From: Desmodesmus armatus
Taxonomy: Eukaryota > Chlorophyta > Chlorophyceae > Sphaeropleales > Scenedesmaceae
DNA length: 64,000 bases
Direction: 5' to 3'
NCBI GenBank assembly: GCA_007449985.2
Contig: VIIQ02000776.1
Span: 1 to 64,000, forward strand
Shown: one piece after another, positions 40,259 through 52,700 of the stretch
Layout: each line of letters opens with the position of its first letter
Position numbering within the stretch: the stretch's first letter is position 1
Made by a program: the position numbers and the translations under genes
The notes under the pieces: generated by a model
The model's database searches: none
What the model was told of the DNA's origin: nothing
Seen by the model: only the letters and a program-made list of their open reading frames with translations

Positions 40259-43200
40259 TGTCCCACACTAAGCCAGATACTGCGTCTGCAATGATTGTGT
40301 GCAGCCATAATGGGCAAGCCCACACTTGTGACGGCAATAGGCAGCACCAGGCGCGCAGCAGAAGCAGCAAGGCTGCAGCGTCATCAGTGCCGCAACTACA
40401 CTGAAAGGCATACGCCATGACACAAACAGCTGCAACCCCCCCCCCCCTTCCCCTGCTCACCACCGCCGTGCTGTTGCCTTCTGCCCCCCCCCCCCCCCCC
40501 CCGCCTCACCATAGCCCTTCCGCCCCCTGGTGCCTCCTGCTCCCTCCCGAAACACCTCCTTCCCACAATGCAAAATAATGGGTACTTTACCCTGTTGCTC
40601 CCCACCCACGCACCCCCACCCCCCGCCCCAAGCTTGCGCTCACCACCATCCCACCCTGCGTGCCCTGCACTGGCCAAACCAACAGCCCCCCCCCCCCCCT
40701 TCCCGCCTGCGCTCCCCCCCTGCCCACCCCCAACCTCCCCCCCCCCCACCACCACCAGCCCCTACGCCTTTTCTCCCTCACCATGCCAGTGATGCTGGCC
40801 ATCCTGAGTACCAGCACACAAAGATGGTGTGCCACAAATAACACGTGGAGCCAAAGTCAAGGCACTTCTTGGCACGCTCAACCTGCACACGGGGTACAGC
40901 ACGGCATAGCACAGCATGGGTCAGGACAGCAGGCACATGTAATTGGTGGAGCTGACAAGTGTTACCAAGATGCATAAATGTGTCCTGCTGAATTGCTGCT
41001 ACTGCTGCTGCTGCTGCTGCTGCTACATTGCTGTTGCTGTGGTAGCCAGACCGAACACGTACAGGACCTCCCCCCCCCCCCCCAAAAAACCGCTGTCCCC
41101 CGCTCCCCCCCCCCCCCCCCCAAAAAAAAACCCGCTGTCCCCGCTCCCCCCCCCCCCCCCCGTTACGCCCCTCCTCAACCCCCAGTTCCTCCCTCTGTTG
41201 CAACTTTCAAAAGCCACTCATGCCATGCTGCCCATTCATGCTGCTGCGAGGTGGGGCCTCATCATTACTACCAGCATATTTTTGGTAACTACCCAGCTGG
41301 CTTGACAACCCCACCCTTGAAGCTGAACAGGGATCCACCCACCACCATCTGCTGCTGATCATCAATCAATCGATCCCCCTCAGGTCAGTGCTGCTGCCTG
41401 CACATGATAGCGGTGACGCTGCAAACACACATGCCACTACCCCCCCCCCCCCCCCCGTCCCTGCACCCATCCCCCACCCCACCCCGCACCCCTACCCCCA
41501 CCACCACACAAGCCAGTGCTGCCCCCAACACTGCAATGACGACGCGGCTGACCCCGTCAATCCACACGCGCCCATCCCCCCCCCTCTGTTGTAATGACCA
41601 TATACCCCCCCCCCCCCCTCTACGTGCGCACCCTAAACAGAAAAGTTGATTGTCTAGCCAGAGTCAGAGCACAGTGATCCCACCCAGGTACGGCATTGGA
41701 ATCACCCCCCCCCCTTCCCCAGGGCCAGCCGCTCACCACCCACGCCAGTGCTGCTGCTCCCGCCACTGCATTGACCACATGGCTGATCCAGTTCATCACC
41801 CCCAGCCTGCTGCTGAAGTGAAGCGTGCCCCAGTCAAAGATGTAGGCGACGGTGATGTAACCAAGGGTGGGGCCTGAACAGAGGAAGGTGAGGGGGGGGG
41901 GGTATCAGCAGCAACAGCAGCAGCAACAACGGCAGCTGCAGTCAAAGATGTAGGCAACGGTGATGTAACCAAGGGTGGGGCCTGAACAGGGACAGGAGGG
42001 GGCGAGACAGCAGCAGCAGCAGCAGCAGCGCAACGGCAGCAGTCACAAGCAACAGCGCGTGCGTCAGCATACTAATAACAGACTCAGGCCCGAACCTCAC
42101 GACAATGGAACCCTGCCTCAGCGTTGTTGTGCTGGCGTTACGTGCTGATATGCGCTGTTCCTGCGGTGCCGCTCCGCCCCTCCCTCCGCCAAGGCAACTG
42201 CAACTGGGGCAGGAACCATGCCAGTGCTTCGCAGCAGCTACCGCACCCCACACAAACCCAACCACAACATGCGAAATTCCAGCACAGGTGCTCAACAGGG
42301 GCCCACCCACACTGGGCTGTGCTCAGGGCTGTGCTGAGTGCTGGAATATGCTGTGCTGCGCTGCACTCAAGGGGCCCCTTCATTGATGTGCGCTGCTGTG
42401 CTGGGGGTGTGCTGTCCTGCTGTCCTACATGCTGTGCCATGCGCATTGCGCTCCTGAACAGCCCCTGTCATTCCACTGCACTGCGTCCTGCTTCCCCCCC
42501 CCCTCCCCATTTCCAGAACGAGGCTGCTTGCTACATGACTCAAAGGCTGCTCTCAACACACCCTGCATCCCCACCCACCCGCACCACACAGTGTCACTGC
42601 TTTGTTTGAAAAGCTTGACGCCGTACAGCATTCTGTGCATGCTCCTTCACCCTTTCCAACCACCCTGATGCTGTGCGCTGTTGCTGCGCTGCGCCCTGCG
42701 CCCCTGCCCGTGCCTGTTGTTAGGCAGCGACTGGAGTCCCCCTCCTCCCACCCTATATCGCAGCTTGTCTGAAAGGCTGCCGCTGCCACTGACGCGCACA
42801 GCTTCCATGGGCACTGAAAGGTGCTGTTCACGTGGCCGCCAACTTGTGAATGCCCTACTGCTGCACGTTGCTGCTGCTGCTGCCGTTGCGCTGTGCTGTC
42901 AGCTGCCCACCTCTTGAGCTGCTGACTAGGACACCCCCCCCCCCCCCCCCCCGGGCGGCACCTGAAGTCACTGCTTGCATGTGGTTTTTTCCATGTGGTT
43001 TAGCCTGATTGCACCGACACTGTGCTCAGTACTGCCCAGGCCTGGGCCCCCTCGCAACCTGCGCGCTGCTGTTGTTGTGCTGTGCCAGCCCCCTAATGCG
43101 CAACAGTGCATCCTCTCACCCCCACCCACACACCCCACCACATCCCACGCACCCAGTGTCACTGCCTGAATCAGGCCCCAGCTGATGTAGAAGTGTGCGC

Positions 43201-43893
43201 TGCTGCTGCTGCTGCTGCTGCTGCTGCGCTGCGCTGTCCCCCCCCTGCCCTCCCGCTCCTAAGCTGCATTGGACCCCCCAACCCCACGCACCCAGGGTCA
43301 GGGCTTGAATCAAGCCCAAGCTGATGTAGAAGATGCATTGTACCGAAATGATTTGCGCGGTGATCAGCACAGGGTCCCAAACCTGCAGGAAAGTGGCATG
43401 ACGGCAGCGCATGCATGTCAGCGCATGCATGTCAGCACATGAATTCCATGCATGTCAGCGCATGCATGGCAGGGGTGCAGGACAGGCAGGAACGCAGTCA
43501 GACCTGCAGGACACCTGGCAGCCAGCACACATGACAGCATGTATGCATGAAGCTGTGCAGGACTGTGCTGACCATCTGAGGCCAAAGGGCACAGCACAAT
43601 GTATTCTGTCCTGCTGCTGTTCTGGCTGCTGGACTGAGCCGAGCTGGGAGCTATCCAAGACGTCAACAACCCGTGCCTGCAGATGGAAAGATAGGGCCTA
43701 CTGCAGCACAATAGTGCACTGCTGACCGAATTAGACTGCTATTACTGCTGCATAGGACTGAACATGCCTGTATGTCAAAGCTGCACAGGTGCTGCACTGC
43801 GTAAGGGGGGACCCCAGGCGCAGCTGCTGTCAGGGCTACTGGGCTGTAACAAAGAGGTGCATGCAGCCTGCTTACGTTGGACCCGTAGAACAT
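38126..43893 (-). CDS. SYS1: SYS1-family Golgi trafficking membrane protein with a long C-terminal extension
   Basis: Eight exons: 43893-43876, 43382-43292, 41873-41737, 40882-40782, 40210-40114, 39613-39535, 38860-38591, 38355-38126; about 340 residues. SYS1 is a four-span Golgi protein that recruits the ARFRP1/ARL3-type GTPase. Landmarks: MFYGSN|VWDPVLITAQII (plant MFYGA-VWDP), SLGLIQALT, FDWGTL, WVVERAKKCLDFG, WYSGWPASLAW, LGEWFCVRREMQDIPL. Animal and plant proteins end about ten to twenty residues after that motif. Here three more in-phase exons appear to add about 190 residues rich in Ala, Ser, Gly and Pro. They are supported by phase and open frame only, and the exon 5 donor (a GTGGGT rather than the stronger GTGAGT eight bases earlier) is uncertain. 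Introns contain exon-edge copies. Confidence 0.85.
39058..39355 (-). repeat. Two donor-side copies of SYS1 exon 6
   Basis: The exon 6 end (minus strand GGTCAGGTGTC.GTGCCGATGA..GCACTGCC, gapped) with its following GT is copied at about 39310-39355 and 39058-39103, each followed on the minus strand by a long G-run. Confidence 0.8.
39643..39695 (-). repeat. (CTG)n tract in SYS1 intron 5
   Basis: About 17 CAG units on the plus strand (CTG on the coding strand), close to the exon 6 acceptor. Similar tracts lie at 39811-39843 and 40217-40252, the latter just before the exon 5 acceptor. Confidence 0.9.
41381..41995 (-). repeat. Copies of both edges of SYS1 exon 3
   Basis: The acceptor-side start of exon 3 (plus strand GATGTAGGC.ACGGTGATGTAACC, gapped) is duplicated at 41941-41990. 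The donor-side end is echoed at about 41510-41570 (CCAGTGCTGC...ACTGCAATGAC) and weakly near 41381-41420. All are in the same orientation as the exon. Confidence 0.75.
43146..43192 (-). repeat. Donor-side copy of SYS1 exon 2
   Basis: Plus-strand CACGCACCCAGTGTCACTGC followed by CTGAATCAGGCC and AGCTGATGTAGAAG matches the exon 2 end at 43287-43332 with a few changes. A (CTG)n tract and C-runs adjoin it. Confidence 0.8.
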
Positions 43894-45038
43894 AAAGACC
43901 TGCTGCTTGTAACACTATCAAGGTGGAGGTGGTTCGCTGCTGGTGGCTTGCATGGGCTACTGTGGTGAAGATCTGCTGTACTGTGTGCTGCTGATGCTCA
44001 CGTCTAGCTTCGACGATGCCCCAAAGCTGCTTCAAACGACGCTCAACGCTGTAATGATTTGCTTTAGGGATTAGGTGCAACCCTTGCTGCTGCTGTTGTT
44101 GCCAGGTCAGCTGAGTTGTCAGATACAGCCTTTAAAGGGACACACAGAGCTTGCAGGTATCGGTGTTGGTGGTGTTGTCACAATTGCAGACAGCGGATGA
44201 GAAGAACCAGAACCGGATGCCCTTGTTCAGGGCACTGGGGTGACCGATTGACACTGTTTGAATCGCACCTGACAGCCAGGGTAACCAACCCTCACAGCTG
44301 CCGCTCTGCGCCTGCTATCATGCACCGGCAGATGTTGCGAGCCCACTGTCGTGTCTCACACCCACTTTGCAACAGCAAGGAGGGGCATGAACACACCTGG
44401 CACAGGACACCACGCTCCCCGCTCAAAGCCCTCAACTGCCTGGCGTGCTGGCCCTTCTGCAAACCACCGCCCTATGGAGGATGCGTCCGTCCGGCTGCTG
44501 ATGCAGTCCCAACTTGCAAGCAGGCACGGCATCAAACATAAAAACCCCAGTATGCTGCTGCCTGGTTGCTGCTGCTGCCAGTGCTGCTGTTGGCATTGCT
44601 GCCAGCATTGCTTCTGCTGTCTGTCCTTTTTTCACTGCCACTGCTGCTGCTGCTGTTCAATGCGGCGGCGTTGGTGGCTGTTGCAGCAGGCCAGCATAGC
44701 TCCTGCTGCCACTGCTGCTGCGGCGGCGGCGGCGGCTGTGAACACTGCTGCTGCGTGCTGTTAGTCTTTTGGCGAAGCGGGGTTCTGAGACGCGCGGCGG
44801 CATAAATGGTGTGGCGCAGGCTAGCACTGCTCCTCCTGCCCTTACTGACCCTGCTGCTGCTGCGGCTGTGACGGCTGCTGCGTGCTGCTAGTCCTTCTTG
44901 GGCAGTGCGGGTTTAGGGGGGCGCGGCAGCGTTGGTCACCAACCGGGTTGCGGCAGCAGGCCAGCACTGCTCCTGCTGCCAATGCTGCTGCAGCCGCTGC
45001 TGCTGCTGCTGCCACTGCTCCTGCTGCTGCTGCCGCTG
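43894..45038. other. Intergenic region between rps16 and SYS1, with three partial copies of the rps16 terminal exon
   Basis: Plus-strand 44888-44970 (CTAGTCCTTCTTGGGCAGTG...) closely matches the rps16 terminal exon including its stop codon. 44762-44838 is a more diverged copy (TTAGTCTTTTGGCGAAGC...), and 44660-44725 carries only the inner part (GGCGGCGTTGGTGGCTGTTG). The 43894-44600 part should contain the SYS1 promoter; nothing specific is recognised there. Confidence 0.65.
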
Positions 45039-46627
45039 CTAGTCCTTCTTTGGCGGTGCTGGTTTAGGGAAGCGTGGCGGCGTTGGTGGCTGTGGCAGCA
45101 AGCCCGCCTTGCTGAGCAGGAAGGTCACACGGTCAGATGGCTGAGCCCCAATGGCTAACCAGTACCTGCAGCAGCAGAGGCGGCGGCGACAGCAGCAGCC
45201 GCAGCGGCGGCAGCAGCAGCGGGTGAGACGATAGTGAGCTGCAAAGTCAAGAGATGCTTCCACCAGCAATTGAAGGCAGACGCGGAGGATACGTGCAGCA
45301 GTGGCCCAGGCTGGGGCAACACACAACAGGTGCATGATGCAGCCATAGGGCCGGTCGAACAAGACGCCGTTGCCACACCTCTTGTACACATATATATATA
45401 GCATCTGTCTGATCTCAGGCTGTGCAGACACGGCTGCTACTGCAACTGCCACTACAATTAAAGTGTGACTGCAACTGCGGCTGCCACTGCGACTGCTGCC
45501 CCCCCCCCCCAAACCCCAATACCCCTTCCCCTGTTGGCCCCTGCAGCCTCACTCACTTGACTCTGTCAACTTGATTCCTATATGCTTGTTACCATCAGCA
45601 GCTGCAGCACAGACACACAGCAGGCAGCAGTCAGGTAAGCAACTGTGCATGTCGCAGATCTTTGGCGTCACTTGAGCTTAAGAGAGGAGCGCCGTGTCCA
45701 GCATGCTGCACTACAGCCTGGTCTTGCACTGCTGCAGTGTGCTATGTTGACTGTCGAGGGCTAGACTGTATGCCTGAGCACCCTTCTCAGCCCCAACTAG
45801 AAAAGGGACATAGCACGACATAGGGTGTGAACACAAGTAGCAATGAGTCAGTGCACCAGGGCAGCAAACTCAAAACACCACAAACAGGGATTCATGCATG
45901 CCCAGCGATGCGCTGCTGCTGCTCCTGGTGCTGCTGTCAATTCTGCTGGTGCTGCTGCAGTTGCCGCTGCATCATCGTTGCTGCTGCTGCTGTGCTGCCA
46001 GTCAAACGCCCCCCCCCCCTGTCCTCCACCCCCACCCCCGACCCCCATCTGCTGCGGACATGGCTGTGGGCTATATATCAGTGCCCCCCCCCCCAAGAAA
46101 AAAAGGCCCCGAACTCACATGGGTGAGGGTTGTACCAGCCCACCACCTCCAGGTGTTTGCCATCACGTGGCGCCCGCTGTGGCGCCACCACCATCTTGTA
46201 GAATGGCAGGTTCTGCAGGCGACAGCAGCCAGCACACAGCCACACGATCATGCGTCTTCTGTGGAGGGGAAAGCTGCCCATACCCCGCCGCTTTCATGTT
46301 TTATCTGGGAGTTGTGCGGTGTTGCAAGTGGATGCTTTCACTGCCGCAGTGGGGGCACTCTCCACACCGGATGAACTCGGAAACAAATGGTGAGGCAGGC
46401 ACAGCGCATGCAAGGCCACCCCCTTGTGCACCCCACTGCCACAGTTGCACCCATGCCTGCCCACTTGTGCAGCTACCCCCCCCCCCCCCCACACACACAC
46501 ACACTGGGCGTGTGTAGGGCTTGTCACACGCCCAGAGTACGAATGTGTGCGGCCCAGTAACAGCACTTCCAGATGCTACACGACGCACCTTTCGCCCAAA
46601 GCGCGCCAGGCGTATACGCCAGTACAT
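45039..46627 (-). CDS. RPS16: Organellar small-subunit ribosomal protein bS16
   Basis: Four exons: 46627-46589, 46212-46119, 45601-45553, 45165-45039; 102 residues, all phases agree. Landmarks: [13 protein letters not shown] at the start, [63 protein letters not shown], then a Pro/Lys-rich tail. It is closest to the plant nuclear-encoded form. The protein begins directly with the conserved bS16 N-terminus and has no added presequence, as in plant mitochondrial RPS16, so mitochondrial or dual mitochondrial/plastid targeting is likely but not decidable here. The exon 3 donor was placed at GA|GTGAGG, because the upstream GTGAGT would give a stop. The second exon skips the first Arg of the usual NRPFY/F motif (NLPFY). 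Confidence 0.92.
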
Positions 46628-47872
46628 TGAGAGCACGTCTTACAGCTGCAGCTCCTGCTCCACTGGCAGCGCCTGCTGCTACTGCTGCTGCGCCAGCCTG
46701 GACTGCTGGAGGCCTGCTGTTGATGTTCTGACGTGCACTGCACGCAAGCTGTGAGCCCTGTGTGGGCTGGGGTGCCCAGTACCTATCTGCCTGATTTTTG
46801 TAGCACGCAATGTGCTCGACGGACCTTACAACGCCAAGAGTGACACTCTGCTGCTGTAGCTGCTGCTGGTGCCAAAGGCTGCCGGCTCGTGAATGTGTTC
46901 AGTGGGAACCTAAATTGAGATTTAGGAGAGGAGTGTCAATTGCAGGAGTAACCTGTACTCCACACCACTGGGAGTCAGACTGGGTTATCTAACTGAGCTA
47001 CTGCTGTCACTGCTGATGTTTTGCTGATATGTTGGTGGGGTCGGAGCGCGAAGCCAGCTAAGGCAGAAAAACTTGGTGAACATAATGCCGACAGCTTCAG
47101 CACAAGGTGTAGCCTGGCTTTACGTAATCTTAAGCTTGACCGTTGAGGGAGTTGCAGCGTTGGTGTAATGCGCTAAGGTTGGAGTGTCAATGCCCTCAAC
47201 GTGTTTCACACCCAGTTGTTGGTGACGGGGCAGTTGAGTCAGTTTCTGTGTCTGACTTTGATCAGTGCTGATCACTTTCCCAGGCAGGAGGTGTCCAGGC
47301 TGACAGCTGATGGTGTGAACAGCTGCAACAGCAGTGTGAAATCTCGGAAAGCTGAATATTTATGCATCTGGGTGCATAGCTAAGGCCTTTCTCAAGCAGC
47401 GTACTGTGGACAGCAGCAGGCCGGCTGTGGTATCAGCCTGTGGGCGACAGTCGTGGCGACAGCAGCTGTTGAGAGACGGCAACCTTGCAGTGGTCACCTT
47501 AGTCATCTAGTCATCTTAGCCCAGGGTTCCAACCAGCCAGCAGCACCTGGGCAGGCACCAGTTTGCTTGCGGCAGCTTGGCTGCTCCCTTACAGGGGCAG
47601 CAGGGCGAGCGTGAGCCAGCAGTGGGTAGCAGCCACAGATAGCTGCATGCAAGCACCCGGAAGCAGCGGCCATTGACCGAGATCAAGCAGCAACATTCAT
47701 TAGTAAGGATCAAGCAGCAGGTGTTCCACACACAAGCAGCTGCTGAGGGAGAGCGCCAGGCTTGCCCCTGCCCCCCTCTTCAGGCAGCAGCAAGCAGTGC
47801 TCTGTGCTCGTTGAGCAGTAGCAGTCAGCAGCAGCAGCAGCAGCAGCTAGCAGCAAGGTTGCAGCAGCAGCC
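46628..47872. other. Divergent intergenic region between RPS16 and TFIIH p44
   Basis: About 1.2 kb that should carry both promoters. CAG/CTG-rich patches occur at 46644-46700 and 47820-47870. No convincing gene or TATA element is seen. Confidence 0.5.
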
Positions 47873-49222
47873 ATGGCTGCCACTGCCACTGGTGGGCTGC
47901 TGGATGACATGCTGCAGCGGCATGGGGAGCCATTCGACGAAGATGAGGACGACAATGGGAGGTGAACAAGGGAGGTGCTGGTGGGGGGTGGGGGGGGGGG
48001 TCCCAGGGGGGGGTTGTTCTGGGGAAGGGGGCATTGAGAGCGCATGCAAGTTGCCCCCAAACATTTGGCAGTGGCATGGTGAGCCCTCCAACGGAGATGA
48101 GGACGACAAGGGAAGGTATGTGTGTCAAATACTGGCGTGATAGGGGCAACGGCAGGTGTGTGGGCGTGTTTGTTCGCGCGCGGGGGGGGGGGGGCACATG
48201 ATGGGTTATGGAGTCCTGGGGGGGGGGGGCACACCAACCCCAGCAGTAGCAGCAGCAGCAGCAGCTACACCATATTAAGGCACAACACAAAAGAGACAGG
48301 GTCTTGACACGCAGCACAGTAGCAGTTGTGTAGGGTTGATGCTGTCTGTGTTGCTGCGTCCGGTCTCCGCTGCTGGTACTGCATGCACCTCCTATCGTTG
48401 CTGCAACTGCAATTGCTGCTGCTGCTGCTGCAGGTCTTTTGAGGCATTTGAGCGTCAGTATGCTGCTGATCACTCCTGGGAGTCACTGCAGGAGGATGAA
48501 CAGGGATTCCTACGACCCCTGGTGGGTGCAGGGGGTGCGCCCAGGGGAAGGGGGGGGTGTTCCTTCGAGGAAAAAGGAGGGGGGCAGGAGGATGAACAGG
48601 GATTCCTACGACCCCTGGTGGGTGCAGGGGGTGCGCCCAGGGGAAGGGGGGGGTGTTCCTTCGAGGGAAAAGGAGGGGGGCAGGAGGATGAACAGGGGTT
48701 CCTACGACCCCTGGTGGGTGCAGGGGGTGCGCCCAGGGGAAGGGGGGGGGGGGGGGTGTTCCTTCGAGGGAAAAGGAGGGGGCAGGAGGATGAACAGGGA
48801 TTCCTACGACCCCTGGTGGGTGCAGGGGGTGCGCCCGGGGGTTGGGGGTGGGGGGGGGTATGTTTCTTTGAGGAAAAACGGGGGCGAGGGGCAGGAGGAT
48901 GAGCAGGGCTTCCTCAGACCACTGGTGCGTAGCATTCCAGATAGGAGGTGGGGTATGATTTCTATGGGAGGATTGGAGGGGGAATTGGAGGGAGGGGAGT
49001 GGAAGCGGGATGGGGGGGGGTGTGCTGGGAAGATAGGAGGGCGCAGGGGCTGGGGACGCTGAGTGGGTGCGACGCAAGAATAAGCAGGGGCTTTCTGAGA
49101 GCACTGCTCAGCAGGTTGGTGTGGGTTATATGTCTTTTTGCTGGTATAGGTTGCCAAAGTGGCCTCCCACCTTACGTCTGCCTTTCCTTCTGCTGGATTT
49201 CTGACGACACGCTGCTATCCCC

Positions 49223-49276
<54 letters not shown>

Positions 49277-49744
49277 AGGATGCCACTGCTGAGCTGCGTG
49301 CGCGTCGTCAGCGTGCGCTGTCAGCAGCACAATCAGCACGCATCAGGAAGGGCATGATACGATACCTGGTGCTGGTGAGCTGGGGGGGGGGGACCAAGGC
49401 AAGGCAGGGGGGGGGGGGGCAGGCACAGCAGGGGACGGGGCATTGTGAGGGAGCAGGGCAGGGCAGTTTGAGGTCGGGAGAGCACAGTCAGCACGCATCA
49501 GGAAGGGGGGCATGATCTGATACCTGGTGCTGGTGAGCTTGGGGTTGTTTGTTTCAGGGGGGAGGGGGGCCAGGACATGTAACAGGGACCCTGTAGAAAG
49601 TGATAAGGGAGAGGTGTTGTTACATGGTGCCAGCTATCATGGTTTGGAAACATGGGAAAGAAGGGGGGAGGGCTGTTGGGAGCTACACAAACACCAGGTT
49701 CTGCCATGCAAGTCCATTGCTGGGTCAATTGTGACAGACCCCCC

Positions 49745-49776
<32 letters not shown>

Positions 49777-52700
49777 ACGACCCACCCACCCACCCACCCA
49801 CCCACCCCCACCCACCCCCCCTCACCCACCCACCCACCCACCCACCGCTGCAGGTGTTGGACCTATCTTACGCAGCCTAGCCAACGACATGCGCTCCTTC
49901 TCACTCCTGCCCCACACGCAGCACTCGCACAGCACCCTTCTGCCGACCCCCCCCCCCCCCCGCATCAAATGCCCACTGCCCCGCCATGCCCAATCCCTGC
50001 CCCCACCCCCTTGCAGGTGTTGGACCTATCTCACGCAGCCTCAGCAAACGACATGCGCCCCTCTTGGCTGCTGCATATACACAGACCCTCCCCCCCCCCC
50101 CCCCCCCGGGTCCCCTTGCCCCCCTGCTGCTGCAGGTGTTGGACCTATCTCACGCAGCCTCAGCAAACGACATGCGCCCCTCTTGGCTGCTGCATACACA
50201 CAGACCCTCCCCCCCCCCCCCCCCCGGGTCCCCTTGCCCCCCTGCTGCTGCAGGTGTTGGACCTATCTCACGCAGCCTCAGCAAACGACATGCGCCCCTC
50301 TTGGCTGCTGCATACACACAGACCCCCCCCCCCCCCCCCCCCCCCCCCGGTCCCCTTGCCCCCCTGCTGCTGCAGGTGTTGGACCTATCTCACGCAGCCT
50401 CAGCAAACGACATGCGCCCCTCTTGGCTGCTGCATACACACAGACCCTCCCCCCCCCCCCCCCCCGGGTCCCCTTGCCCCCCTGCTGCTGCAGGTGTTGG
50501 ACCTATCTCACGCAGCCTCAGCAAACGACATGCGCCCCTCTTGGCTGCTGCATACACACAGACCCTCCCCCCCCCCCCCCCCCCGGGTCCCCTTGCCCCC
50601 CTGCTGCTGCAGGTGTTGGACCTATCTCACGCAGCCTCAGCAAACGACATGCGCCCCTCTTGGCTGCTGCATACACACAGACCCTCCCCCCCCCCCCCCC
50701 CCATTCAAACACCATGTTTTATGCTGAGTCCCCCCCCCCCCCGGGTCCCCTTGCCCCCCTGCTGCTGCAGGTGTTGGACCTATCTCACGCAGCCTCAGCA
50801 AACGACATGCGCCCGTTATCACTCCTGCACTACACACAGCACTGCTACAAACACACTTAAGAGTCCTACAACACACCTTCACCCCACATACTTGTGCTCC
50901 CCCCTCCCCCCCAAACACACACACACACACACATCCTGCACACCGTGACCCCCCACCCCCTTGCAGGTGTTGGACCTATCTCATGCAGCCTCAGCCAACG
51001 TCATGTACCCCTCACGGCTGCCCCATACATCACACACAGAACACCCCCCCCCCTTGCAAACACCATGTGCTCCATGCTGACACCCCCCCCCCCCCGCCGC
51101 GCCCCTCTCGTCCTGTCCCCCTGCAGGTGTTGGACCTGTCTCACGCAGCCTCAGCAAACGACATGCGCCCCTCACGACTGTCAGTCATGGTGGGAGCCTG
51201 CCGCACATTCATCAGGTGAACAAACATGATTCGGGGGGGGGGGGGTACTACTGCGTTGCGCGCAGCGCGGAATGGGGGGGGGGGGTACTGTGGCTGTATT
51301 GCATTTCGCTCTACTGTCCTGCCTGTCGCCTGGGGCCATGCAGGCGCTTTTTTGAGCTAAACTCTCTAGGCCAGCTGGGTCTTGCTATCTTGCCTAACGC
51401 TGTTTGCAACAAGTGTTCTGCACTGTCAACTGTACTTCACTGGCGCTTTCGTACGGTACTGCCTGTGTCCCTGCAGGCGCTTCTTTGAGCTGAACCCTCT
51501 AGGCCAGTTGGGCCTGGTGGTTTTGCGTGAGGGCATTGCTGAGAAGCTGACAGACCTGTCAGGCAGCCCTGAGGCGCAGATTGAACAGCTACAGCAGTAC
51601 GGCTTGGACACAGGTGTGCGGCTGTGTGTGTGTGGGGCGGGGGGGGGGGGGGTAGGAGGGGGGGGGTGTTGGGGGAAGGATGGGGGGGGGGGCTGCTGAG
51701 GCATAAGAGGACTAAGACTGGTGTGTGTCAGGCAGCCCTGAGGCGCAGATTGAACAGCTGCAGCAGTACGGCTTGGACACAGGTGTGCGGCTGTGTGTGT
51801 GTGGGGCGGGCGGGGGGGGGGGGGGGTAGGAGGGGGGGGTGTGTTGGGGGAAGGAGGGGGGGAGGCTGGTGTGTGTCAGGTAGCCCTGAGGCGCAGATTG
51901 AACAGCTGCAGCAGTACGGCTTGGACACAGGTGTGCGGCTGTGTGTGTGTGTGGCGGGCGGGGGGGGGGGGGGGGGTAGGGGGGGGGGTAGGAGGGGGGG
52001 GAAGGAGGGGGGGGTGTTGGGGGAAGGAGGGGGGGAAGGCTGCTGAGGCATAAGAGGACTAAGACTGGTGTGTGTCAGGCAGCCCTGAGGCGCAGATTGA
52101 ACAGCTGCAGCAGTACGGCTTGGACACAGGTGTGCGGCTGTGTGTGTGGGGCGGGCGGGGGGGGGGGGGGTAGGAGGGGGGGGTGTTGGGGGAAGGAGGG
52201 GGGGGGGAGAGGCTGCTGAGGCATAAGAGGACTAAGACTGGTGTGTGTCAGGCAGCCCTGAGGCGCAGATTGAACAGCTGCAGCAGTACGGCTTGGACAC
52301 AGGTGTGCGGCTGTGTGTGTGGGGCGGGCGGGGGGGGGGGGGGGGGGGGGGGGTAGGAGGGGGGGGGGGTTGGGGGAAGGAGGGGGGGGGAGGCTGCTGA
52401 GGCATAAGAGGACTAAGGCTGGTGTGTGTCAGGCAGCCCTGAGGCGCAGATTGAACAGCTGCAGCAGTACGGCTTGGACACAGGTGTGCGGCTGTGTGTG
52501 TGGGGCGGGCGGGGGGGGGGGGGTAGGAGGGGGGGGGGTGTTGGGGGAAGGAGGGGGGGGGAGGCTGCTGAGGCATAAGAGGACTAAGGCTGGTGTGTGT
52601 CAGGCAGCCCTGAGGCGCAGATTGAACAGCTGCAGCAGTACGGCTTGGACACAGGTGTGCGGCTGTGTGTGTGTGGGGCGGGCGGGGGGGGGGGGGGGGG

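Noticed and set aside
48891..48952. Fifth copy of p44 exon 2 end as the real exon
   Set aside because: It has a different continuation and would leave the phase unsuited to exon 3, whereas the first copy joins exon 3 in phase 0.
49652..50948. Long overlapping plus-strand frames rich in Pro/Leu with regular repeats
   Set aside because: They arise from reading through the 117-base exon-edge array and poly-C tracts. All three frames are open and none matches a protein; only the exon 4 phrase is meaningful.
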